Shown here: piece after piece, positions 1 to 6,255 of the stretch
How the letters are laid out: every line of letters starts with the position of its first letter
How positions within the stretch are numbered: position 1 is the first letter of the stretch
DNA from: an uncultured Saprospiraceae bacterium
GTDB lineage: Bacteria; Bacteroidota; Bacteroidia; Chitinophagales; Saprospiraceae
Assembly: GCA_938044055.1 (NCBI GenBank)
Contig: CALIQO010000425.1
Span: 1-6,255, forward strand
Reading direction: 5' to 3'
Length of the DNA stretch: 6,255 bases
The notes under the pieces: model-generated
What the model saw: only the letters and a program-made list of their open reading frames with translations
What the model was told of the DNA's origin: nothing
The model's database searches: none
Made by a program: the position numbers and the translations under genes

Positions 1-1725
1 CATGGTACAAAATGCCAGCAAAAAAATGAGTCCAATATATCTCATAGATTTAGGTAAACGAGTTCCGATATTTTTCAATCGGTATTTTAATCCTGTCTCT
101 GTTCCACGGTTTATAATAGCAGCACTTAAGATTAAAACCAACCCACCGATTATGAACCAGTAGGCTTTGATAAACACATACGGAAAAATACCTTGAGGAT
201 AACCATTCATGTCAGAATACGTTCCGAGGAAGCCTCCTGCATACGTATATAAGCTGTCTCCCAAGCCTGTAGCATGAAGAAGTAAGATGCAGATACAGAA
301 GAACATAGTCAGAATGATTCCTATGACTTTGCGGTTAGAAATCGCTTGAAAGAAAAAAGAGACACAGGTGTATAATAGGAGAAAGGGAAATACTTCCAAG
401 AAGAAACCTTGAAGAAATACGTTTAGGTCAATAGTGGTAAACCCTTGCAGAAGCTGGAAGGCTATGCCATATATAATTAATGAAAGGATCATAACCACAT
501 AGATCATCGAAAGACCTATGAACTTGCTGATCAAGTGGGTGAAATCAGAAACAGGCGTTGCATCGTAGATGGATTTAAATTTAGAATCTCGCTCCTTCCA
601 TATGATTTCTCCGCTGTATAATAAAAGAACAAGGATGAAGAAATAGCTTGACATCTCTTGCAATTCTTCTATAATGAAATAAGCTTTTGGGTAACTATTA
701 ACGCCGTGTACAGTACCGAGGTTTATAGAATTGATAAATATGATCATGGCGCTGCAGAAAAGCAAAGCAAGAAAGGATACTTGTCTAGTTATGGAAATAA
801 AGTAGAACCAAGAAAGATGGATTACTTGCTTTACTGAAGATAAAAAGCCAGCCGGTGTACTAATCGATGGAAGAATAATTGAAGAAGGTTGAGTCTCTTT
901 TTCGTTTTCATGGATGGTGGTTTTCGTTCTCTTCATTTTAGATGAATCTAAACCCAGATCGAATTTTCTATATCCATACCATAGAATAAAGGAAGCTATG
1001 GTTGTCCAGAATAATTTATTCCAGAATAGAATTCCAGTAAAAGGAATAAGGTTCTCGTTGCGCTGAATCGAATCCCAGGATAGTGTAGCTTGAGTCAATG
1101 TTGTCAGTGAGAAAGGGTCAAGTAATCCTTGCAAGAAAGGATGGGTGATGGACTTGGTCAGCATAAAAAAGACGAATAACACAATTGCTTGAGTATAGAC
1201 GACCATTGTTTTTTTAGTTATTGCTCCCGTAACGAAAAACAAGGACCCACCTAGAAAGAGTGTAGGAAGTACAATCTCAATATAAGTAACGATGTATGAC
1301 AACGGGCGGAAAGACATCATGTCTTCTGGTCCATGCCATGGCATAAATTCTCCCAACATACTTCCAAGAGGAAGCCCACTGAATGCGAACAATAAGATGG
1401 TAAATGAACCTAGAAATCTACCAAGAAGGTATTCTGATTTTTTAATGGGATTGACATACAAAAGTGATTGCATGTCGTACTGGTGGTCCCTTATGATAGG
1501 CATGCCCATTATCAAGGATGCAATAATCATAGAAATGGCCGACACAGCGCCCATGGTTTTACCGATTACGATGGGTGCATTCTTGTGAACAGATCCTAAG
1601 TCTATGCCTTGAAAAACAAAATCTACACTTCCCAGCGAGAATAAGAGTAAGAATAAAAAATATGCATAAGTTTCAGGACGCTTAAGTCTGTATCTAATTT
1701 CGAATTTATATATCTCGTACCACAC
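1..1725 (-). CDS. ABC-2 type permease, N-terminal half of an ABC permease/M1 aminopeptidase fusion (partial, 3' end outside window)
   Basis: The minus-strand frame is open without a stop from 1725 to position 1, giving 575 residues. It is very hydrophobic, with about a dozen likely membrane helices (for example residues 20-34, 52-76 and 104-125) and a charged cytosolic linker near residues 270-300. The N-terminus WYEIYKFEIRYRLKRPETY, the loop at 77-108 (IIRDHQYD, then NPIKKSEYLLGRFLG) and the second-half loop IIWKERDSK (374-382) followed by YDATPVSDF are recognised from memory as the Bacteroidota family annotated as ABC transporter permease/M1 family aminopeptidase. Those proteins have about 1,100-1,200 residues. 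Their C-terminal half is an M1 zinc peptidase (HExxH), which would lie left of position 1 and cannot be confirmed here. The GTG at 1725 is chosen because relatives start with Met at this Trp-Tyr-Glu. It lies 46 bases after the ATPase stop, so the two are probably co-transcribed. An in-frame ATG at 1839 would add 38 residues and overlap the ATPase gene by 68 bases. The substrate is unknown. Confidence 0.85.
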   Translation of the reverse strand, partial: MWYEIYKFEIRYRLKRPETYAYFLFLLLFSLGSVDFVFQGIDLGSVHKNAPIVIGKTMGAVSAISMIIASLIMGMPIIRDHQYDMQSLLYVNPIKKSEYLLGRFLGSFTILLFAFSGLPLGSMLGEFMPWHGPEDMMSFRPLSYIVTYIEIVLPTLFLGGSLFFVTGAITKKTMVVYTQAIVLFVFFMLTKSITHPFLQGLLDPFSLTTLTQATLSWDSIQRNENLIPFTGILFWNKLFWTTIASFILWYGYRKFDLGLDSSKMKRTKTTIHENEKETQPSSIILPSISTPAGFLSSVKQVIHLSWFYFISITRQVSFLALLFCSAMIIFINSINLGTVHGVNSYPKAYFIIEELQEMSSYFFILVLLLYSGEIIWKERDSKFKSIYDATPVSDFTHLISKFIGLSMIYVVMILSLIIYGIAFQLLQGFTTIDLNVFLQGFFLEVFPFLLLYTCVSFFFQAISNRKVIGIILTMFFCICILLLHATGLGDSLYTYAGGFLGTYSDMNGYPQGIFPYVFIKAYWFIIGGLVLILSAAIINRGTETGLKYRLKNIGTRLPKSMRYIGLIFLLAFCTM

Positions 1726-1771
1726 AGTGTTTAAGTTTTTTATGGATTGGTGAAATGGATGGAAGTGTTTA

Positions 1772-2647
1772 TTAAATAGCCTTAGCAAATTGTGAAAAAT
1801 ACACGTCTTCAAGGTCGGCTTCGATTGCAGTGAATCCATTCCGAGGGTGTTCATCACTCATAATATGAATGACTGTTTTTCCTAAGAATAGTTTTTCAGA
1901 TATAACCTGATATTCTTCTTTATAAGAAAGCAGTTCATTTTTATGGACATCTTTCTTATAGATCTGATTCTCGAGGGCTTTAATTAATTCGAGAGGTCGA
2001 CCTTGCAAGAGCACTTGACCTTTGTTGATGATTGCCATTTCTGTGCACAGTTCCTTGATGTCATCTACTATGTGTGAGGAAAGGATAACTACCGTATTTT
2101 CACTTACACTAGAAAGTATATTGTAGAATCGATTCCGTTCTGCAGGATCCAGTCCAGCAGTAGGTTCGTCTACGATTAGGAGTTTGGGATCTGTGAGGAG
2201 GGCTTGGGCGATTCCGAAACGTTGCTTCATGCCTCCGGAGAATCCTTTCAGTTTTTGATTGCGCACAGTATATAGGTTGGTATTATGCAGCAATGCATCT
2301 ACCCGTTCTTTTCTTTCTGTTGCATGGGTTATTCCTTTTAAGACAGCCAGGTGATTGAGCAATACTTTGGCAGAAACATTGGGGTAGACACCGAACTGTT
2401 GAGGAAGGTATCCAAGTACTTTCCGTAGGGCATGTTTTTCTTTAAGAATATCCATATCTCCTAGATGTAGTTTTCCTTGATCAGGTTCTTGTAAGGTGGC
2501 AAGGGTTCTCATCAGCGTGGATTTTCCGGCTCCGTTTGGTCCGAGGAGACCATACATTCCTACAGGAATGGTTAAGCTTATGTTTTGTAGGGCCTTGACT
2601 CCATTGGAATATGTTTTAGATAAGTTTTGAATTATTAATTCGTCCAT
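1772..2647 (-). CDS. ABC transporter ATP-binding protein (ABC-2 type exporter ATPase)
   Basis: This 291-residue protein is a complete single nucleotide-binding domain that would power the permease encoded just downstream, acting on the cytoplasmic face of the inner membrane. From the ATG at 2647 the motifs are: Walker A GPNGAGKST (36-44), Q-loop around LPQQFGVYP (81-89), signature FSGGMKQR (136-143, a variant of LSGGQ), Walker B LLIVDEP (156-162), D-loop AGLDP (164-168) and H-loop His192. The C-terminal region ends in the LEDVYF motif (279-284) common in ABC-2 drug/export type ATPases. All catalytic residues are present. The frame can be extended upstream to a GTG at 2686, adding 13 residues, but MDELIIQNLSKTY is the normal beginning of this fold, so ATG 2647 is preferred. 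No clear Shine-Dalgarno precedes either start. It is the first gene of the leftward operon, divergent from the two-component genes. Confidence 0.93.
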   Translation of the reverse strand: MDELIIQNLSKTYSNGVKALQNISLTIPVGMYGLLGPNGAGKSTLMRTLATLQEPDQGKLHLGDMDILKEKHALRKVLGYLPQQFGVYPNVSAKVLLNHLAVLKGITHATERKERVDALLHNTNLYTVRNQKLKGFSGGMKQRFGIAQALLTDPKLLIVDEPTAGLDPAERNRFYNILSSVSENTVVILSSHIVDDIKELCTEMAIINKGQVLLQGRPLELIKALENQIYKKDVHKNELLSYKEEYQVISEKLFLGKTVIHIMSDEHPRNGFTAIEADLEDVYFSQFAKAI

Positions 2648-2776
2648 GAGTTGATCTATTTTAAAACCAAATGTATAGCCACTCACTTGGACATTATTAT
2701 ATATGTGATCAAGGGATAGCTATAAGGGGTAGATTCCTATGAAAGGGGGCTCTAGTTTTTACAAACCTGAAGGGGA

Positions 2777-2806
2777 ACCGTTCATCCCTTTTCAGAGTAT
2801 GTTCGT
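2777..2806 (+). promoter_or_regulatory. Putative LytTR-regulator binding site (two 9-bp direct repeats)
   Basis: Repeat 1 is ACCGTTCAT (2777-2785) and repeat 2 is TATGTTCGT (2798-2806), separated by 12 bp. The published LytTR-family consensus is [TA][AC][CA]GTTN[AG][TG], as 9-bp direct repeats 12-13 bp apart. Repeat 1 matches all nine positions and repeat 2 matches eight. The start-to-start distance is 21 bp, two helical turns, as expected for two LytTR domains on one DNA face. The site lies in the divergent intergenic region, 43 bases before the kinase ATG and 129 bases upstream of the ATPase ATG. The obvious candidate ligand is the LytTR regulator encoded at 3641-4330. On the minus strand a weak match to the Bacteroidota -7 element (CAGGTTTG, 2769-2762, against TAnnTTTG) sits just inside the site, so leftward activation is plausible. 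Binding itself is inferred. Confidence 0.5.
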
Positions 2807-2821
2807 CAACTTATTTGTTTC

Positions 2822-2836
2822 GTAAGATAATCTTAC
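2822..2836. repeat. Perfect 15-bp palindrome upstream of the kinase gene
   Basis: GTAAGAT-A-ATCTTAC has two perfect 7-bp arms around a single central base and ends 13 bases before the kinase start codon. The one-base centre is too small for a good RNA hairpin loop, so a dimeric protein operator is the more natural reading. It lies between the LytTR-like repeats and the kinase gene and contains GATAAT, which resembles a -10 box. The function is unproven. Confidence 0.4.
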
Positions 2837-2849
2837 CGAATTTTGTCTT

Positions 2850-3644
2850 ATGATTAGACGGTTAGTAAGCGGATTAAGATGGAGTAGGGTGCTGGCATAC
2901 TGGATCTTTGCAATAGGGGCAGGGATATGCTTGGCTTATTTAGAATCGGTGCAAGACATAGAACCTACTTTTTCAATTCTGGCATTTATATATTTTGCAT
3001 TGCTAATTTTCTGGGGAGTAAAATGGTTGGCTGGACAAGTAGGGTCTGTACTTAAACAAAGAAAAGATAAAATCAATATAGAACTCAAGCATCTACAGAG
3101 CCAGATTAATCCACACTTTTTTTTCAATACCTTGAATAACTTGTATGGCCTGGTAGAGAAAGATAGTAAGCAAGCACAAGCGTTGATATTGAAATTGTCA
3201 GACATGATGCGTTATAGTATCTATGATGGACAGAAACAATGGGTGACACTCCAGGAAGAAATCGAGTACTTGAAAAACTACATTGAGTTACACAGAATGC
3301 GTTACCACAAGGAAATAAATGTAAAGTTTGAAGTCAATATAGAGAATGAATCCATTCAAGTATTGCCTCTTATGTTTATTGCCCTTCTCGAAAATGCATT
3401 TAAACATGGTGTCGAAAATTTGCCGAAAGGCGCATATGTTCATGTACAATTTATATCATTAGAAGAATCGGTGTATTTTAAGGTCATTAATAATTATGAT
3501 GTGGAAGAGGTAAATGATAGATCAGGTATAGGCTTAAGCAACCTACAGCGAAGGTTGGAACTGGCCTATCCTCAGCGTCACATGCTATCTACTTCTCAAG
3601 AAAACAATGTCTATACTGCAGAACTTAAACTTAGTATAGTATGA
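2850..3644 (+). CDS. LytS/YehU-type membrane sensor histidine kinase, short form
   Basis: This 264-residue inner-membrane kinase would autophosphorylate on His and pass the phosphate to the regulator encoded next. Two likely membrane helices (about 14-31 and 41-60) are followed by a short linker and the His_kinase (PF06580-type) region QINPHFFFNTLNNL (85-98), with phosphoacceptor His89. Downstream are MMRYSIYD (119-126), the ATPase N-box LLENAFKHG (179-187) and the G-box SGIGLSNLQRRLELAYP (225-241). Relatives in Bacteroidota are usually about 340 residues with four membrane helices, so the sensor part here is reduced. The frame has a TAA at 2823-2825, and ATG 2850 is the first ATG after it, so a longer form is not encoded. 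It has no extracytoplasmic domain of any size, which suggests intramembrane sensing or sensing through a partner protein. Its last codons overlap the regulator gene by 4 bases, indicating translational coupling. Confidence 0.93.
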   Translation: MIRRLVSGLRWSRVLAYWIFAIGAGICLAYLESVQDIEPTFSILAFIYFALLIFWGVKWLAGQVGSVLKQRKDKINIELKHLQSQINPHFFFNTLNNLYGLVEKDSKQAQALILKLSDMMRYSIYDGQKQWVTLQEEIEYLKNYIELHRMRYHKEINVKFEVNIENESIQVLPLMFIALLENAFKHGVENLPKGAYVHVQFISLEESVYFKVINNYDVEEVNDRSGIGLSNLQRRLELAYPQRHMLSTSQENNVYTAELKLSIV

Positions 3645-4330
3645 TAAAATATATGATAGTAGATGACGAGCACATTGCCCACGATATCATAAAAGGGTAT
3701 TGTGATGTAATGCAAGAAATGGAGTTGGTCCAGAATTGCTATGATGCATTTGAAGCCATTGCTTACTTGCGTCAGCATACTGTTGACTTGATATTTCTCG
3801 ACTTAAATATGCCTAAGTTAAAGGGGTTTGATTTTCTGAAATCATTGGCTCAACCCCCACAAGTTATTGTTACCACCGCTTATAGCGAACATGCACTTGA
3901 AGGGTACGAATTAAATATAGTGGATTACTTGCTTAAACCCTTCAGCCTAGAGCGGTTTATAAAAGCTGTAAATAAATTGTCTCTACCAGACGCTAAACAG
4001 GAAAGGAAACCTGTTTCTGATCAATCTCAGCATATGTTTTTTAAATCTGGAAAGAAGTATAACCAGGTTGTGCTTGATGACATTCTGTATGTAGAAGCTC
4101 TAGGGAATTATTGTAGAATTGTTACACTGGAAGACATAGTTACCGTAAGAGAAAAAATATCAGACCTCTTAGGTCGATTGCCTGAAGATCTCTTTTTTCA
4201 AGTTCATAAATCCTTTATTATTGCGAAGAATCACATACGTGAAATCGAAGGAAACTCAATCCGCATAAAAGAGCATACCATCCCAGTCGGGAAGATGTAC
4301 AAGCTGAATCTCAAGCAGTTATTAAAGTAA
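3641..4330 (+). CDS. LytTR-family response regulator transcription factor
   Basis: This 229-residue cytoplasmic DNA-binding regulator is the partner of the upstream kinase. The receiver domain (1-115) has the acidic pair Asp8-Asp9, phosphoacceptor Asp54 in LIFLDLNMP (50-58), Thr78/Thr79 and the conserved Lys99-Pro100. A short linker (about 113-130) leads to a LytTR domain (about 131-229) recognisable from FFKSGKKYNQVVLDDILYVE, LGNYCRIV, FFQVHKSFIIAKNHI and IPVGKMYK near the end. All phosphotransfer residues are intact and the length is normal. It starts at the ATG overlapping the kinase stop (ATGA, 3641-3644), so the two are co-translated. LytTR domains bind paired 9-bp direct repeats, and a good match lies at 2777-2806 upstream of this operon and of the divergent ABC operon. 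Autoregulation and control of the transporter are therefore inferred. Confidence 0.95.
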   Translation: MIKYMIVDDEHIAHDIIKGYCDVMQEMELVQNCYDAFEAIAYLRQHTVDLIFLDLNMPKLKGFDFLKSLAQPPQVIVTTAYSEHALEGYELNIVDYLLKPFSLERFIKAVNKLSLPDAKQERKPVSDQSQHMFFKSGKKYNQVVLDDILYVEALGNYCRIVTLEDIVTVREKISDLLGRLPEDLFFQVHKSFIIAKNHIREIEGNSIRIKEHTIPVGKMYKLNLKQLLK

Positions 4331-4518
4331 TTGGTGTACTTTACGATTGATTAAAAAAGTCTCAACTATTAGAAAAAGAGGTACACTTATCAATGAGAGA
4401 ATATGAATGTTAGTATTATCATATTCCTTTACCAGTGATAAGTTTAAGATCATCTAGTATTATAGCTAGCACCTTGTACTGGACTATCTAGCCATTGGTA
4501 ATTTCTAATATTGGTACT
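4331..4518. other. Intergenic region upstream of the secreted-protein gene, with a 9-bp direct repeat
   Basis: No open reading frame of note, no convincing terminator and no clear TAnnTTTG promoter were found in these 188 AT-rich bases. TAGTATTAT occurs twice (4411-4419 and 4455-4463), 44 bp apart. CTAG, a rare tetranucleotide in many bacteria, occurs three times within 38 bp (4454, 4466, 4488). The gap is long enough for the downstream gene to have its own promoter. Confidence 0.4.
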
Positions 4519-6255
4519 ATGTATTTACTCAAGTATTACTTTTGTTTTCTCCTATTATTTTCGCTTTCTTTAAACGGTCTTTGTCAAGATTTTGTATTCG
4601 AACCCAACACCGTAACTAACATACCATCCACAGAAAGATCCCTTCTTGTCGATGAAGTTGAATTCAATAATTCGTCCTATAACATACGGGTGTTTACAAC
4701 GTTGTTTGAAGAAGACTATAGTGGTGATTTTTCGTTGGTTCTGAGTGACGAAACCATGGAGAATGAATATTATAGAACACGTATAAAACTCGATGATATT
4801 CAGAGTGGAAATCTCGGCAGGATCTATACTCCTGAGAAAATATTGCAAGTAGGAGATACTCTTTTTGTGATAGGGAGTCAGACTTTTCCCAGCGGCAACT
4901 TCAACATGCCTAATTCGGTTGTTATATCCACTTTTTTAATGAATGTATTCACTCAAGAACTTCTTTATTTTGGTAGTCATGTTTATGGTTCTGCTCATAA
5001 CTACTATAAAGTCCACGATGCTGAAATATACGGCGGAAGTATTGTGCTAGTCGGTGAGAGTACTAGAGTGGCAGATCAGCACAAGAGTTCATTTATTGCT
5101 GATTATTACTTCTTTAGTAGCATCATTAATTCGATTGATTATTTTAGGTTATCGAATCCTGGAGGGCCCAGTGTACTGTCGTTTAAGGATGTAGAGGTTG
5201 TAGGAAATAGACTGGTTGTAGCGGCAGATGTCGAGGAGAATGGGGATTATTTCAATGGAATTATTTTGTGTGATGCAACTTCACACAATGTTATAAAAGA
5301 GAGATACTGGGCAACCCCATGGAATCTTTCAGATAATGTAAATCCGTATCTGAAGAGCAGGTCTTATGTAAAGGATCTATATGTCTATGAAAACTCGGGT
5401 AAGATTCTAGTTGGTATGGATAATCATAAAGTATTTCAAGTCGGGAATAATTCTAGTTCAATAAGGAGGAAAGCTGGTGTTGTAATTGTTAATCATAACT
5501 TGACCATAAGCAATGCTATAGAACACAATATTAAAGATACCAACATTTCATTCGAGCAATTTAAAAATTACAAAGAAGAAGAGAACCATACGGTGTTATC
5601 TTTCAATAACAATAGGACGACTATTACTCGATTTTATAATGCATCTGGCAAACGTAAAATTAATATGTATAATCATCCTCCATCGCAACTGACTAACCCT
5701 AATACTGGTAATCAACGATTTTATGCTACTGGAGCGAATCCAGCAGAATTGAATTGGTTCGGAATAGCTAAGAATATACAGGAAGGAATATCATCCAGTC
5801 CAGTTAATCACTACGAGGGATACAATTATTATTCTATAACCAATGATTGTAAATTCACTGAATTCTTATATACTTCGGACAAGGCGATAAAAGAACTAAG
5901 CAAAAAAGTTGAAGAGGTGAATCAGTCTTTTAATGTTCAGCTCGGGTTAAATGAAAGTTTTCCTAATTACGGTTTTCAGACGGAAGATTTTTATTGCAAT
6001 AATCTTACTCCCCTTGCTACAGAAGAAGAAATTGAATTTCACTTGGATGTAGTAGAAAACATCAACACTGTTTTTTCAGAAAAGGTTGATGTGTCATTCT
6101 ATGATTTAGCAGGCAGTTACTTAGGACATAAAATGGTCTCTTCACTTAAAGAAGTATATGATTTAGAATTGCTTCAAGTAAATTCAGCAATGGTTATTGC
6201 TAAGTATGTAGATCCTGATGGAAGGGTCCATTCTATGAAAATATTTGTGGATTAA
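4519..6255 (+). CDS. Secreted protein of unknown function, beta-propeller-like repeats and a T9SS-tail-like C-terminus
   Basis: This 578-residue protein was not recognised as a named family. It begins with a clear signal peptide: Lys5, a hydrophobic core FCFLLLFSLSL (8-18) and probable cleavage after LCQ (about residue 23), a Bacteroidota-style site. Cys22 is not in a good lipobox because -1 is Leu. The body is beta-rich, with a recurring strand-turn-strand motif of the type D-[VA]-E-[VI]-x-[GN]-x-[LI]-V-[VL] at about 45, 107 (KILQVGDTLFVIG), 167 (DAEIYGGSIVLVG), 224 (DVEVVGNRLVVAA) and 286 (DLYVYENSGKILVG), a period of 57-62 residues that suggests propeller blades. A short charged helix (455-470) and two isolated cysteines (444, 493) precede a C-terminal domain (about 500-578) with SFYDLAGSYLG (526-536), AKYVDPDGRVHSMKIFVD and then the stop. 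This resembles a T9SS type A sorting domain lacking a clear YPNP start. ATG 4519 is preferred over an in-frame TTG at 4495 because the signal peptide begins at 4519. Function and targeting are inferred. Confidence 0.75.
   Translation: MYLLKYYFCFLLLFSLSLNGLCQDFVFEPNTVTNIPSTERSLLVDEVEFNNSSYNIRVFTTLFEEDYSGDFSLVLSDETMENEYYRTRIKLDDIQSGNLGRIYTPEKILQVGDTLFVIGSQTFPSGNFNMPNSVVISTFLMNVFTQELLYFGSHVYGSAHNYYKVHDAEIYGGSIVLVGESTRVADQHKSSFIADYYFFSSIINSIDYFRLSNPGGPSVLSFKDVEVVGNRLVVAADVEENGDYFNGIILCDATSHNVIKERYWATPWNLSDNVNPYLKSRSYVKDLYVYENSGKILVGMDNHKVFQVGNNSSSIRRKAGVVIVNHNLTISNAIEHNIKDTNISFEQFKNYKEEENHTVLSFNNNRTTITRFYNASGKRKINMYNHPPSQLTNPNTGNQRFYATGANPAELNWFGIAKNIQEGISSSPVNHYEGYNYYSITNDCKFTEFLYTSDKAIKELSKKVEEVNQSFNVQLGLNESFPNYGFQTEDFYCNNLTPLATEEEIEFHLDVVENINTVFSEKVDVSFYDLAGSYLGHKMVSSLKEVYDLELLQVNSAMVIAKYVDPDGRVHSMKIFVD

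Noticed and set aside
1292..1588. 98-codon plus-strand open frame
   Set aside because: It lies antisense inside the permease gene, has no recognisable protein features and mirrors the conserved permease sequence.
2739..2825. 28-codon plus-strand mini-ORF with AAGGGG 9 bases upstream, in frame with the kinase
   Set aside because: It ends at TAA 24 bases before the kinase ATG and spans the putative LytTR site. Its product is not hydrophobic like a lost kinase N-terminus, and there is no evidence it is a real leader peptide.
2936..3205. 89-codon minus-strand open frame within the kinase gene
   Set aside because: It is a shadow of the kinase coding frame, whose motifs are unmistakable on the plus strand.
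4416..4441. TTATCA/TGATAA inverted repeat as a terminator for the two-component operon
   Set aside because: The 6-bp AT-rich stem has a 14-base loop and no T-tract, too weak for an intrinsic terminator. The longer ACTTATCA/TGATAAGT pairing (4385-4392 with 4436-4443) has a 43-base spacer and is within chance expectation.
4406..4447. Two 8/9 matches to the LytTR half-site (AATGTTAGT and TAAGTTTAA) upstream of the secreted-protein gene
   Set aside because: They are 33 bp apart start to start instead of 21-22, and single 8/9 matches are common in AT-rich DNA.
4495..4518. TTG start adding 8 residues to the secreted protein
   Set aside because: The signal peptide begins naturally at ATG 4519, and nothing supports initiation at the TTG.
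4576..4590. Lipoprotein signal with Cys22 in the secreted protein
   Set aside because: The residues before the Cys (Asn-Gly-Leu) do not fit the lipobox, which needs a small residue at -1. A type I signal peptide cleaved after Gln23 fits better.
4570..4848. 92-codon minus-strand open frame within the secreted-protein gene
   Set aside because: It is antisense to a frame with a signal peptide and long continuity, and it has no recognisable features.

Overview
The window looks like part of a Bacteroidota chromosome (Cytophagia/Flavobacteriia-like). It is AT-rich and has no strong Shine-Dalgarno sequences. It carries an ABC-2 permease of the type fused to an M1 aminopeptidase domain, a LytS-type histidine kinase paired with a LytTR response regulator, and a large secreted protein whose C-terminus resembles a type IX secretion (T9SS) sorting tail. 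The assignment rests on gene families and style, not on a marker gene. No RNA gene, insertion sequence, CRISPR array or attachment site was seen.

Layout. On the minus strand, reading leftward from about 2690, are an ABC ATPase (1772-2647) and then a very hydrophobic permease (1-1725). The permease runs off the left edge, so its C-terminal half, where the family carries the zinc peptidase domain, is not visible. On the plus strand, divergent from these, are a short LytS-like sensor kinase (2850-3644) and a LytTR response regulator (3641-4330) that overlap by 4 bases (ATGA). After a 188-base gap comes a gene for a secreted, probably beta-propeller-like protein of unknown function (4519-6255), which ends exactly at the right edge.

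How the parts may work together. The divergent intergenic region (2648-2849) contains a pair of 9-bp direct repeats matching the published LytTR-domain binding consensus, with exactly 12 bp between them. It also contains a perfect 15-bp palindrome just before the kinase start. The simplest reading is that the LytTR regulator encoded here controls the ABC-peptidase transporter, its own operon, or both. The result would be a self-contained sense-and-transport module: the kinase senses a membrane or peptide signal, the regulator binds between the operons, and an ABC-2 transporter with an attached aminopeptidase acts on the substrate. The transporter's substrate and the kinase's signal are unknown. 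The secreted protein downstream could be a target or an unrelated neighbour.
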